Of a stretch of 64,000 nucleotides of DNA, positions 33,086-43,600 are shown piece by piece. The translations under genes and the position numbers were made by a program. Origin of the DNA: Streptomyces sp. Ag109_O5-10 (GTDB lineage Bacteria > Actinomycetota > Actinomycetes > Streptomycetales > Streptomycetaceae). The notes beneath the pieces were generated by a model, which had not been told where the DNA came from, did not search any database, and worked only from the letters and a program-made list of their open reading frames with translations. The DNA lies in the NCBI RefSeq assembly GCF_900105755.1, contig NZ_FNTQ01000001.1:3658001-3722000 (forward strand), written 5' to 3'. Numbering within the stretch: position 1 is the first letter of the stretch; each line of letters starts with the position of its first letter.

Positions 33086-33117
33086 AGGGGCCCCACCGGA
33101 GATCCGGCAGGGCCCCT
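33086..33117 (-). terminator. terminator of the Rhs/SUKH operon
   Basis: An 8-bp stem (AGGGGCCC, 33086-33093, with 33110-33117), which may be extended by CCGG/CCGG inside the loop, starts 8 bp past the SUKH stop at 33125. Confidence 0.6.
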
Positions 33118-33124
33118 TCCGGTA

Positions 33125-33628
33125 TCAGTCGGACGGCATCGCTGGCCAGGGGTCGAGGCCCGGGTCGGAGTAGAGGCACCTCAGGGGGCGCTCGGCGAGA
33201 ATCGCAAGCTCCAGAGCCTCTTCAAAAGTGGCGCCCAGTTCCCAGATCCATCCCATCCCCATGGCGATGACTCGCCCCTGCGCCTCCACGAAGACGCTGG
33301 AGTAGCTGAGCCATTCGCCCACCGGGAAGTAGGACCCACCGAGAATGTCTTCCGCTTCCACAGCCATACCGCGCTGTCCCGCTCCGGCCGCGAGCGGATC
33401 GAAATTGAACGGATCGCCATTGCTGAAGTTGGGGCCTGCCTCGTTCAGCGGAGGGACCGAGATTCCTCCCAGACTGGCGAGTACCTCCGATGCCAGAGGG
33501 TGGACCCGATACCCTTCGGCCTCCAGAGGCACCACCCACTGGCTGATGTCGACCCTCCGTTGGGCGCTCCACCCGGAGTTGCCGAGCGCTTCCAGCACAT
33601 CCGGGTGGAGCGAGTCGAATCTGATCAT
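33125..33628 (-). CDS. SUKH-3 family immunity protein
   Basis: 167 residues. The N-terminus (ALGNSGWSAQRRVDISQW) has the GW-x3-R pattern of SUKH-3 proteins. ILGGSYFPVGEW and GWIWELGATFEEALE match later parts of the fold. SUKH proteins commonly neutralise polymorphic toxins coded directly upstream. Its ATG at 33628 lies 5 bp after the stop of the Rhs toxin (33634), so it is the last gene of that operon and almost certainly protects the producer from the deaminase tip. The ribosome site (GGGAG) falls within the toxin 3' end at an unusually long 16-nt spacing, so coupling to toxin translation is likely. Confidence 0.85.
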   Translation of the reverse strand: MIRFDSLHPDVLEALGNSGWSAQRRVDISQWVVPLEAEGYRVHPLASEVLASLGGISVPPLNEAGPNFSNGDPFNFDPLAAGAGQRGMAVEAEDILGGSYFPVGEWLSYSSVFVEAQGRVIAMGMGWIWELGATFEEALELAILAERPLRCLYSDPGLDPWPAMPSD

Positions 33629-33633
33629 GGCAG

Positions 33634-36600
33634 TCAGTATGCGACTCCCAGGTCGTCCATCAGCCGTTTGCATCTGGCACACGGGTCGCCCGGGTCGCCA
33701 TGCCCTGCGGTATTCGACGTCGGCATGGAGTTGTTGCGGGACTTCACCGTGCGCATGGACCCTCCGCGGATTCCAGCGGACCCCTCGGCGTCCTGGGCCT
33801 GGACGAGGCAGTGCACCTCCGAGCATCCGCCGTGGTGGTCCACTCGCTGAACCGCCGAGCCGAGTTCCCCGGTCACAGGCTCGCCGTGCCGGTTGCGCCC
33901 GTAGTAGACATTCCCCGAGGGCGACGTGTACTCGGATGCGAACTTCACGCCCTGCTCGTTGCGCACGCTGTCCGCATAGGTGACCAGGGGATCACAGGGA
34001 CTGGTGTTGTGAACCAGCACCGGAGCGTTCCCCGCCAGCACGTAGTACGTGTGCAGCTCACCGACGGTGAGGTTGTGGACCGTCGCCGTCAGGGCCGTCC
34101 AGCGCTGCACGGCGGTGATCTGGATGCGGCTGCCCGACCCAGTGGTCAGCCACTCGCCTGCCTGCAGGTTCGTGGCGTTGATCCACTCGCCCAGCTCCGG
34201 CACCCAGAAGGGGTGGGCATCGGTCGCGGTGACCGAGGAGGTCTTGGAGCCCTTCTTGCCGTCGACGTGGACGGTGACCTTCACGAGGTGCTTGAGGCCC
34301 ACGCCCTTGATCTCGGCCGTGACCTTTTCCGGTTTGGTCTTCCCTGTCTCCGGATCGGTGGCCAGGACCTTGTCGCCGATCTTCACGTCCTCGATGGCCT
34401 TGGCCGTGCCGTCCGCCATCAACACCTTGGTGTCCGGGGTGAAGCTGTTCGGTTTCTTCACGGAGCACGAGGCCACCTCCGCCAGCCGGTCCGCTTCCTT
34501 CCTGCTCTTGCGCCAGTCCTTGAAGGACTTCAGGAGGTCCTTGCCGAGGCCGTAGATGCGCTTGCCGAGGGCTGCGGCCTTGTCCCAGCGGAAGAGGTAC
34601 TTCTTGGCGAGCTTGGCCAGGGGGCCGCCGCCGAGGAAGGAGCCGACGACGTTGAGGGCCGTGTTGCCGCAGGCGCCCAGGTTGCCGGTGGTGAAGCAGT
34701 CGAGGGCGTCGGTGATGCCGAGCTCGTCCATCGCGATCTTGCCGAGTTCCTTGGCGATCGCGATCGCGCGCTGCTTGGCCGAGTCCTCCTTCGCTCTGGC
34801 GTCGTCCGCCTTCGCCTGGGCCGGGGTGTAGGTCGTACCGCTGCCGGTACTGCCCGAACCGCTGTTGTCGCGAGTGCCGACCGCGCCGCGGTGGGTGGAG
34901 GGGCCGGGACCGCACTCGTTCCAGCCGCCGACGCAGTCCGCGAGACGCAGGCCGGACGCGTCGCTGTGGGAGACCGGGCTGTTGTTGGCGTACGCGTAGC
35001 CGTTGATCTGCTGCGGGTCGGTGTAGTCGACCACCGGGTCCGCCGAGATGAAGCGGCCGGTGTCGGAGTCGTACTCGCGGGCGCCGAGTGTGGTCAGGCC
35101 CGTGGACTCCTGGACGGTGCCGCCGACGAAGCCCTTGTCGTTCACCCAGCCCGTGGACGAGGACGTGGAGTCGTCGCGGAGGTTGCCGAACGCGTCCATG
35201 CGGCGGCGGGTCGTCGAACCCGTCTTCGCGTCGACCGCCAGCTCCGCCGTGCCCTGGTCGTCGGAGGCCAGGAAGTGGACGCCGGCCGCCTCCCGCATCG
35301 CGACGGTGGTGCCGGCGAAGGTGTAGTAGCGGGTCGCCGTCACCTTCGACGTCGACTTGTCGTAGTGGAGTTCGGTGCCGGGCAGGTAGAACGTCTTCTC
35401 CGTCGGCGTGTCCCGGAGGATGCGGGAGCCCGACGCGTCGTACTTGTACGTCGTCACCGAGTTGTCGGCGTTCGTGACCGTCGTCAGCTCGCCCTGCTTG
35501 TCCCAGGCCAGCGACTGGGTGTCGCCGTCCAGGACGCGGGTCCTGGTGTTGCCCGACGCGTCGTAGGTGTAGGAGTTCCGGGAGGTGACCGCGGGAGTGG
35601 TGCTGGTCGCGTCCGTCTTCTCCGTCACCGACGACACCGTGTGGGCGCCGGAGGCGGCGCCGTTGGGGCCGGAGCCCGTCTCGCCGTACTTGTACGTGCG
35701 GCTCGACGTCGCCGCGCCGTTCAGGCCGTGGCGCACCTCGCTCGTGCGGTTGCCGATCGTGTCGTAGCCGTAGTCGGTCCAGTAGGGGGAGACCCCGCCC
35801 ACCGTCGACGTGGACGCTCCCGACGCGCAGGACGCGTCGGTCGAGCCGGTGCCCCTCGCGCCGTTCGACGCGACCGACGACGTCCACGCGGACGAGACGC
35901 GGCCCAGGCCGTCGTACGAGAAGCACTGGACGTCGCTCGTGCCGCCGGTCGGGGTGTCGGCGACGGAGAGGATGTCGCCGGCCTTGTCGTAGGTGTAGTC
36001 GGCGTCGTAGGCGACGCTCGACGCGCCCTGGACGTCCACCCGCGAGTTGGTCAGGCGATCGGTGCCGGCCTCGTAGTTGTTGGTGATCCACGTCTTCTTC
36101 GCCGTCGACTCACCCGTGTACAGCTCCAGCTGTTCCAGGTTCGACGTCGGCGAGTACGACGCGTCCGTGACGTAACTCAGGCCGCCCAGGGAGGTGGTGA
36201 GGCCGGTCGGGCGCTGGAGGCCGTCGTAGACGTACCCGACCGCCTCGGCGGACAGGTCGCCCGTCGCCGGCAGGCCCTGGCTCTGCAGGGTGCCGTCGTC
36301 GTTGTACTGGGCGGTGAACTCGTAGGTCCCGCCCAGCTGCGGCTCGGCCGTCTTGGAGAGGTAGTACTTGGTCGAGACGGGTGCGTAGTCGTTGTCGGGG
36401 TCGAGGGTCGGGTACGTGACCGACGAGTAGACCGCGCCGTCCTTGTAGGTGTAGACGCCGTACAGCTCGCCCTTGTAGACCGTGTCGTACTTGGTGACGG
36501 AGAGCTTGGTGCCCGTCGTCGGCTCGCCCTGCCAGGTGGAGACCGCCCGGCCCAGTTCGTCGTAGACCGTCGACGTCTTGTCGCCGTTCACCGTGACGGA

Positions 36601-39600
36601 GGTCTGGCGGTCCAGGGCGTCGTAGGTGTACGAGGACGAACCGGTGTCGGGGTCGACCGCCGTCTTCTTACGCCCCAACTGGTCGTACGTGTAGGCCCAT
36701 TTGTTGTTCTTGTCGTCGGTGACGGCCGTCAGCCGTCCCGCGACGTCGTAGCCGTACGACGTGGTGACCGCGTCGCCGTCCGCCGGGTACTGGATCTGGG
36801 TCGTCGTGTTGTCCCGGGCGTCCTTGACCACCGTCGTCTTGACCCCGCCCTGCGGCGGGGTGGTCGTGACGCGGTCGCCGCCGTAGGCGTACGTGGTGCG
36901 GTAGTCCTCGGTGCCGTTGACCTTGAAGATCGAGGCCGTGGTGCGGCCGGCGCCGTCGTACTGCGTGACGGTCGTCGCGTCCAGGTCGGCGTCGACCGGG
37001 TCGAAGAGCGTCGAGGACGGCGAACCCGAGGTGAAGTAGGTGTCGTTGACCTTCGCCACGCGGCCCGAACCGTCGTAGAGCGTGTCGGCGACCATGCGGC
37101 CGCCGTCGCCCTCGGTCTGGTCCTGGCGGGGCCTGAGCCAGCCGTCGTACAGCGACCACTCGCTGCCGTACGACGTGCCGTCGTTCTCGATCTTCTGGGT
37201 GTGGACGGCGGCCGGGCCGGCGGCGCCGCGGATCAGGTACTCGTACTTGATGGACGGGGTGAAGTTCTTCGCCTTGGGGCGGTCCTGCAGCCAGACCTGG
37301 ACCAGGCGGCCGAGGCCGTCGTAGGCCAGGTCGGTGCGCAGGCCGTTCGTGTCGGTCTTGGCGGTCGGCTGGCCCCACGCGGGGGCGTACTCCGTGGTCG
37401 TCGACCAGCCGTCGATGTTGGTGACCGTCGACTTGGTCGCCAGGCCGTAGGTGTCCGTGTAGACCGTGGAGGACGTGTACTGCGTCGACGACGACGCGGT
37501 CTCCGCGTCCTTGACCACCAGCGGGCGGCCGTAGGCGTCGTACGTCGTCACGGCGGTCGTCTGGTAGGTGGCCGTCGTGCCGTTGTGGGCCGACAGCCGC
37601 TTGGTCATGGTGGGGTCGCCCTTGGTGGGGGCGGCGCCCAGGGTCGTCGAACCGTCGTAGTAGGTCAGGTCGTCGGAGATGACGTCCTTGGAACGGTCGG
37701 GGGTGGAGGCGCAGTCGACGCCGACCTTCTCGACCCGCGAGACCGTCGTGTAGATGTGCGCGCTCGCGCTGTCCGCGTACTCGGTGCGGGTGCACTGGTT
37801 GTCGGCGACGCCGACCTCGCCGTCGTCGTCGACCGCCTTCTCACGGCCGGTCGCGTCGTCGTAGGTCGTGGTGGACCTGGTGTGCCGCCAGCCGCCCACC
37901 GCGAGCGCGGTGTAGGTGTCGGTCGAACCGTTCGCCACGTAACGGGCCTTGTAGGTGGCCCAGTCCCGGGTCTCCGTCGCGGTCACCGCGGTCCACGGCA
38001 CCGTCACCGACTTCTCGGTGATGTCGTCGCCGTTGTAGGTGAGCGTCTCCAGCTCCTGGCCGGCCTTCCAGTCGGAGTCGTCGTAGGAGACGCCGTTGGA
38101 GTCGGTGACGGTCGCGGGGCGGGTGGTGCCGTTCTTGTCGACGTCGCCGTCGAGACCACGGAAGAAGACGTGCTCGGTGCGGGTGTTGGCGGCGGAGTTG
38201 GTGCCGTCGGAGGTGACGACCCGGACCCTGCCGTAGCCGCGCCAGTCGCTCCAGGTGCGGTCCTCGGACTTGGTGATGCCGTCGGCCGGGGTCTTCCGCC
38301 AGCCCGCGTCACCGAGGTAGGTGTACGAGGTGACCTGGTCGGCGCTGCCGCCGGTGAGGTCGGTCTGCACGACGGAGGCGACCACGTACTTGTGGAACCA
38401 GTCCGTGATCGGGTCGGTGGCGCCCGGCGGACTCCACTTCACCGGGAAGCAGCGCTTGACGGAGGAGTCCTCCGCCGGGACGTTGCTCGTCGTGCACTGG
38501 TTGCCGGCGTAGTTGACGCTGAGCACGCCGCCCGACTCGTTCTGCACCCCGGAGAGGCGGAACCGGTAGAAGGGCTGGACGTTGTCGCCGGTCTCGTCGA
38601 CGCGGTTGGGCAGCTGGGTGCCGTACAGCTGGACGGACGGGACCGAGGCGTCGGATCCGACCTTGCCGGTGTGGTCGATCTTGCTGAGCCACAGGGACCG
38701 CGAGCCGTCGCCGTTGTCGGTGAAGTCGTGGGTGAGGCTCCAGACGTCCACCGGGGTGTACGCCGAGTCACCGGTGCGGATCTGGGTGGTGACCTTCGTG
38801 AGCTTCTTGCGGGTCCAGAAGGTCGGCGAGTTCTGGCCGGGGCACTTGGTGCCCGACTTGCAGTTCTGGTCCCAGGGGACGTCCGGCCAGTCGGCGGCCG
38901 TGGAGTCCGTGAGGGCGTCGGCGGAGCAGTCGGTCAGCGAGCCGACGCAGCGCTCCGCGGTGGTGAACACGACCTGGGCGGCGGGCTTGGTGGAGTACGC
39001 CGAGCCGTCGCGCTGGCCGTAGTCGATGCGCTTGAGGTAGCCGCCGCGGATGTAGGCCTTGCCGTTCTCGGTGGTCTTCAGGCCCTGCGTGTAGTAGTTC
39101 GTCTCCGTGCCGTAGAAGTACGACATGGCGTTGCCGTGCGGGTCGACGACGTAGTCGAGGTTCCAGCGCCAGGCCTGCGTGCAGTAGGCGTCGGCGAACG
39201 TGGACTTGTAGCAGGGCTCGCCGGAGTCGTCGCCGTAGACGGGGACGGTCCAGGTGGAGTTGGTCTCCTCGTTGCCGCTCGCGTAGCCGGTGAGGTGGTT
39301 GAGGCCGAAGTAGTACTGGGTGCCGTCGCCGGTCGTGATCTTCCAGTACTCGCCGTTGTCGTCGCCGTTCACGGCGCCGGTGAGGTGCTCGACCTTGGAG
39401 TTGTCGTCGGAGCTGATCCGCCACGCGCCGGTCTTGTCGTCCTTGACCAGCCGGCCCGAGCTGCCGCCCGTCAGCGACAGGGTGGCGTTGTCGAACGCCC
39501 AGCACTCGTCGCCGTTGGTGTCGTCGTGGCCGTCGTCGGCGCAGGCCTTGTAGCTGCGCTCGATGTAACCGGGGTCGTAGGAGAAGCCCTGCCCGATCCA

Positions 39601-40557
39601 CGAGCCCTGGTTGTTGGTGGTGGCCGTCTGGCCGTCGATGGACTGGGAGTTGTAGCTCAGTCCGACGGTCGGCTGCATGCCGCCGGGGACCGGCGGGACG
39701 CTCATCGGGTACGACCAGGTGAACGCGCCGGAGCTGGCGTCGACGCCCCACTGCGAGGACTGCGAGAGGCTGGTGGCCTTGTAGTCGCCGCCGTCGCCGC
39801 CGCTGCTCGCGGTGGCCGCGACGACCGTGGCCGAGGACGCGGCGGAGTCCGCTTCGAGGAGCCGGCCGGACAGTCCCGAGGTGTCGGCGGCGGCCTGCAC
39901 GGTCGCGGTCAGGGTCTGCTTCGCCGGGTCGTTCGCCGTCCTCAGATAGGTCGGCGTCGAGCAGGACCTCTTCTCGGGCGTCGTCAGCACGCACGCGGGG
40001 TACGTCGCCAGCCGCAGCCGGGAGCCGTAGGAGCCGCCGAAGGCGTCGGCGAAGTCCGAGTAGTCCAGGGCGACCTGGGCGGGTCCCGCGGTCGCGGCAC
40101 CGTCGGAGCGGGCGACGGTGAACAGCACGCCGTCCACCCCGGCGGCCTCGGTGGCCTTGCGGTCCAGGACCCGGACGCGGACCGCGTCGGCGCCCTTGGC
40201 CCCGCCGGCCGCCTTCAGGGTCAGCGGCAGGCCGTCGGCCCTGACCGCCTTGCCGCCGAGGTCGACCTCGGCGCTGCCCACCTTGGGCCAGTGGGCCCTG
40301 GTGGTCTTCCTGACCGCGGCCTTCTTGGCCTGGTCGGTCTTCTTGAAGGTCTTCGCGGTGGCGCTCGTGCCGCGCACCGGATGGTCGAGGTCGGTCTGCG
40401 TCTTGGGCCGGGTGACACCGCTGTCGGAGGCGGTGGCCGCCGGGGCGTACTGCGGGAGCAGCCCTATGGACAGCGCCAGTCCGAGGACCACGGCGGCCCT
40501 TCTGCGACCGCTTCGCCAGGCCGGTCGTGCCGACCGGAACCAGGGAGGCGAGGACAT
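33634..40557 (-). CDS. secreted Rhs-repeat polymorphic toxin with HINT domain and YwqJ-like deaminase tip
   Basis: 2,307 residues. An export signal (RRAAVVLGLALSIGLLPQYA region) leads into a SpvB/TcB-like beta-rich part and many RHS/YD repeats (YDALDRQTS, YDELGRAVS, YDGLGRVSS). The hyperconserved Rhs end is REYDSDTGRFISADP (about residue 1825). A HINT auto-processing domain (about 2036-2185) runs from FTPDTKVLMADG to VLVHNT. The last 120 residues carry CSE (2245-2247) and PCARC (2292-2296), the zinc and Glu signature of YwqJ-like nucleic-acid deaminases. The shell should encapsulate the toxin and HINT release it. ATG 40557 follows AGGAG at 5 nt. SUKH-3 immunity lies downstream. Confidence 0.85.
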   Translation of the reverse strand: MSSPPWFRSARPAWRSGRRRAAVVLGLALSIGLLPQYAPAATASDSGVTRPKTQTDLDHPVRGTSATAKTFKKTDQAKKAAVRKTTRAHWPKVGSAEVDLGGKAVRADGLPLTLKAAGGAKGADAVRVRVLDRKATEAAGVDGVLFTVARSDGAATAGPAQVALDYSDFADAFGGSYGSRLRLATYPACVLTTPEKRSCSTPTYLRTANDPAKQTLTATVQAAADTSGLSGRLLEADSAASSATVVAATASSGGDGGDYKATSLSQSSQWGVDASSGAFTWSYPMSVPPVPGGMQPTVGLSYNSQSIDGQTATTNNQGSWIGQGFSYDPGYIERSYKACADDGHDDTNGDECWAFDNATLSLTGGSSGRLVKDDKTGAWRISSDDNSKVEHLTGAVNGDDNGEYWKITTGDGTQYYFGLNHLTGYASGNEETNSTWTVPVYGDDSGEPCYKSTFADAYCTQAWRWNLDYVVDPHGNAMSYFYGTETNYYTQGLKTTENGKAYIRGGYLKRIDYGQRDGSAYSTKPAAQVVFTTAERCVGSLTDCSADALTDSTAADWPDVPWDQNCKSGTKCPGQNSPTFWTRKKLTKVTTQIRTGDSAYTPVDVWSLTHDFTDNGDGSRSLWLSKIDHTGKVGSDASVPSVQLYGTQLPNRVDETGDNVQPFYRFRLSGVQNESGGVLSVNYAGNQCTTSNVPAEDSSVKRCFPVKWSPPGATDPITDWFHKYVVASVVQTDLTGGSADQVTSYTYLGDAGWRKTPADGITKSEDRTWSDWRGYGRVRVVTSDGTNSAANTRTEHVFFRGLDGDVDKNGTTRPATVTDSNGVSYDDSDWKAGQELETLTYNGDDITEKSVTVPWTAVTATETRDWATYKARYVANGSTDTYTALAVGGWRHTRSTTTYDDATGREKAVDDDGEVGVADNQCTRTEYADSASAHIYTTVSRVEKVGVDCASTPDRSKDVISDDLTYYDGSTTLGAAPTKGDPTMTKRLSAHNGTTATYQTTAVTTYDAYGRPLVVKDAETASSSTQYTSSTVYTDTYGLATKSTVTNIDGWSTTTEYAPAWGQPTAKTDTNGLRTDLAYDGLGRLVQVWLQDRPKAKNFTPSIKYEYLIRGAAGPAAVHTQKIENDGTSYGSEWSLYDGWLRPRQDQTEGDGGRMVADTLYDGSGRVAKVNDTYFTSGSPSSTLFDPVDADLDATTVTQYDGAGRTTASIFKVNGTEDYRTTYAYGGDRVTTTPPQGGVKTTVVKDARDNTTTQIQYPADGDAVTTSYGYDVAGRLTAVTDDKNNKWAYTYDQLGRKKTAVDPDTGSSSYTYDALDRQTSVTVNGDKTSTVYDELGRAVSTWQGEPTTGTKLSVTKYDTVYKGELYGVYTYKDGAVYSSVTYPTLDPDNDYAPVSTKYYLSKTAEPQLGGTYEFTAQYNDDGTLQSQGLPATGDLSAEAVGYVYDGLQRPTGLTTSLGGLSYVTDASYSPTSNLEQLELYTGESTAKKTWITNNYEAGTDRLTNSRVDVQGASSVAYDADYTYDKAGDILSVADTPTGGTSDVQCFSYDGLGRVSSAWTSSVASNGARGTGSTDASCASGASTSTVGGVSPYWTDYGYDTIGNRTSEVRHGLNGAATSSRTYKYGETGSGPNGAASGAHTVSSVTEKTDATSTTPAVTSRNSYTYDASGNTRTRVLDGDTQSLAWDKQGELTTVTNADNSVTTYKYDASGSRILRDTPTEKTFYLPGTELHYDKSTSKVTATRYYTFAGTTVAMREAAGVHFLASDDQGTAELAVDAKTGSTTRRRMDAFGNLRDDSTSSSTGWVNDKGFVGGTVQESTGLTTLGAREYDSDTGRFISADPVVDYTDPQQINGYAYANNSPVSHSDASGLRLADCVGGWNECGPGPSTHRGAVGTRDNSGSGSTGSGTTYTPAQAKADDARAKEDSAKQRAIAIAKELGKIAMDELGITDALDCFTTGNLGACGNTALNVVGSFLGGGPLAKLAKKYLFRWDKAAALGKRIYGLGKDLLKSFKDWRKSRKEADRLAEVASCSVKKPNSFTPDTKVLMADGTAKAIEDVKIGDKVLATDPETGKTKPEKVTAEIKGVGLKHLVKVTVHVDGKKGSKTSSVTATDAHPFWVPELGEWINATNLQAGEWLTTGSGSRIQITAVQRWTALTATVHNLTVGELHTYYVLAGNAPVLVHNTSPCDPLVTYADSVRNEQGVKFASEYTSPSGNVYYGRNRHGEPVTGELGSAVQRVDHHGGCSEVHCLVQAQDAEGSAGIRGGSMRTVKSRNNSMPTSNTAGHGDPGDPCARCKRLMDDLGVAY

Positions 40558-40654
40558 CAACTCTCCTATGGAGTAGGGGACATACGGGAGCGGCAGACAT
40601 GCCGAGAGGGGCGGGCGGCTCGGAGTCGAGCCGCCCGCCCACGCAACGGGCCGG

Positions 40655-43600
40655 TTAGGCCGGGGTCTCGTCGATGCTGGAGCCGCCCGGCAGGCCGGCG
40701 ACCAGCGCCACCAGCGAGGCGTCCAGCGGACCCTGGTACATGCGCACCTCGTCCACGGCGCCGGAGAAGTACTCGCCCGCCGACGAACCGGTCCGCGCAC
40801 GGCCGATCTGGAGGCTGGTCGTGCTGAAGTCCCAGGTGTTGTCCCAGGAGGCGTCGACCACGGCGACCCCGTTGACGTACAGGAGCGCGTCACCGAAGAC
40901 CGCGTTGTAGACGAGGGCGAGATGGTCGCCGTCGCCCGCGGAGCTCGGGGCGTCGCCCTTGTCCAGTTCGGTGACGGTGACCGGCGAGGAGGTGTCCGCG
41001 TCGGTCACCATCAGCTGCCAGCGGGCGTCGGCCGCCGAGTACCTGACCTTGATCGCGGTGCCGTTGGCGCCGGAGAGCGACAGCACCGTCTCGTCGGTCG
41101 CCGGGCTCGCCGAGGCCAGCCGGGCCCGTGCCGTCAGGGTGAAGCTGTCCTGCGCGGTGAGCGGTCCGGCCGCCGCACGGGTTGCGTAGCCGCTGACGCC
41201 GTCCAGCGCCAGGTGTCCGTCGCCCCACAGCGGCGCGGCCGGCGGGACGCATTCCGGGTCGGCCTCGGGGTCGCAGGACTCGTCCGGCACGTAGATGGAC
41301 GCGCCGCCGCCGAGGGTCAGCCCGGTGCCGCCGCCGTTCTCCGGGGAGACGCCGTTCGCGGCCTCGTCCAGCTGCCAGTAGGCCAGCTGGTGCGGCTGGA
41401 TGCCGCCGAGCTCCTGGCCCTCGGTGGGCGGGATGACCCGGTCGTGCAGCTTGACGTCCGCGACACTGCCCTTGAGGTTGTTGGTGTATCCGTCCAGGTC
41501 GAGCCGGCGGCCGATCTGCACGGCGCCGGTCGCGGTCCACACGGTGTGCCGGGCCTGCACGTCGTCGGCGACGAGGACGCCGTTGACGTACAGCATCAGC
41601 TTGCCGAGCTCGGCGTCGTAGACGCCGATCAGGTGCGTCCAGCTGCCCACGACCGCCGTGGCGCCGGAGACCTTCCAGGTGCCCAGCGTCTCCATGTCGC
41701 TGACCGGGATGCGGAAGGTCCAGGAGGCGGTGTCCTTGTCGTAGCCCAGCTCGAAGCCGGCCTGGGCGGTGCCGTCCTGGCTGACGACGGTCATGTTCTG
41801 GGTGGGCAGCGTCGGCAGCATCACCCAGGCGCTCACCGAGAAGGACTTGCCGGTGTCGACGGAGGCGGTGCCCGAGTCGAGGTAGGCGGCGTCAGTGCCG
41901 TCGAAGGAGGCGGCGGTGTCGGTGGAGCCGAGCGGGCCGGCCGCGCCGAAGGCCACTCCGGAGCCGGGGGTCGCGGCGGGGGTGGTGCTGCTCCCGGCCG
42001 CCTTCGTGGAGCCCTTGGCGTCACCGAGGGTCCAGGCGGCGACCGGCGCGCGGCCGTCGCTGACCAGGAAGACGTGCACGGTCGGCGTCTTCTGCGCGTT
42101 GCCGGCGCCGTCGACCGCGGTCACGTGCAGGGTGTACGTGCCCTCGCTCGGCGGCATCCAGCGGATGGTCGCCGGGCCGCCGGTGGAGTCGGCGGTCACC
42201 GTCTTCTTCGCGCTGTCGGCCTGCGGGCCGGTGACGTAGTAGGTGTACTTGGTGACGTCGGTGGACGGCGAGTCCATGGTGAAGTCGCCGTAGTCGCCGA
42301 CGCCCGTGTGCCAGGCCTCGTCGTCGGGGTACCGGGCCGAGGTGATCGCGGCCGACTTGGGCTTGCTGGTGTCGTAGATGAACTCGCAGCGGGTCTGGTC
42401 GCCGTCGGTGGACCAGGCGCCGTACGACTGCTGGTCGTAGCCGCGGACCGCCCAGGCGACGGTGGTGTTCGACGGGACGGTGAACCCGGCCTCGCCGTCG
42501 CCCGCGACGTCGCTGCCGATGGTGTAGAAGAACGTGGCCACACCGGTCTGGTCGCTCCAGCTGGAGTCGACGGTGGTCTTCTTGGCCGTCGTGGCGTAGT
42601 GCGTGACCGTGTCACCGCTGGAGTTGGTCCACCAGACCTTGAACTGGGCCTGGAGCGTCTCGGAGTTTGAGCCGGTGTCCCCGTGGTCGTAGTCGCGGAT
42701 CACGGCGGAGACCCGCGGGGCCTCGGTCACGTAGTGCTCGGTGCCCGCGCCGTACTCGCAGGCACCGCCCGGCTTCATCTGCAGGTCGCTCTGGACGGGC
42801 TCGAGCGGCGGCCGGTTGTAGGTCACTTCGAGGTGCGCGTTGCCGCAGAAGCGCTTCCAGTACGAGGTGTCGGACTCACTGCCCGCCTTCAGCCGGAACG
42901 TGGTGGTGTCCCAGGCCTTGTCGGCCGCGGTCTGGATGGTGCTCTGTACGTCGAAGCGGACGTTCTGGTTGGTCGAGGTGCACGACCCGGCGTTGCCGGT
43001 GGGCGACTTGGTGCCGACCGTCGCTTTGGATGACGGCTGGTTCGCCCAGTCGGTCTTCGAGCTGATCGCGCTCGCGCCGGTGCTGTTGACCCGGGCGAGC
43101 TGCACCTCACGGGCGCTGGAGCTGTAGGTGAACACCTGCGTCACCGCGAACTCGGCGCTGACGATGTCCTTCCCCGCGAAGGTGCCGGTCGGGATCGCGA
43201 AGAACTGCCGCTTCACGTCCGACGAGCTGCTGCACCGGACGGACACGTCGGAGGGGCACAGGCCGACGCCTTCGTCGTCGTCGAACTTCCAGAAGGAGGT
43301 GCTCGAGTAGTGCGAGGACACCATGGTCCAGCCCGTGCGGGTCGAGGTCTTGACTACCGGGTCGATGTAGACCGGGTAGACGGTGTCGGCGTCGGTGAGC
43401 AGGCCGGTGTCGGGGGTGAGCGTCATCGTGTCCGCGGAGACGTCGACTCCGACGTCGGCGACCCGGGCGCCCTCGGGGGGTGTCTGGGTGTTCTCGTCGG
43501 CGGCGGGCGCGTCGTCCTTCGCCGCGTGGCTGGAGTCCCACATCACCGGCTGCGGCGCCTCGAAGACCGCGCCGCCCGAGCCGGTGTCGGTGGCGGTCAG

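Noticed and set aside
33700..40827. A 2,375-codon open frame on the plus strand opposite the Rhs toxin
   Set aside because: It is a shadow of GC-biased codons on the other strand, with low-complexity Arg/Val/Gly sequence and no domain, and the minus strand encodes a full Rhs/HINT/deaminase protein.
40557..40893. Upstream in-frame extension of the Rhs toxin to 40893
   Set aside because: The added residues overlap the LamG gene; ATG 40557 has AGGAG at 5 nt and begins a clear export signal.
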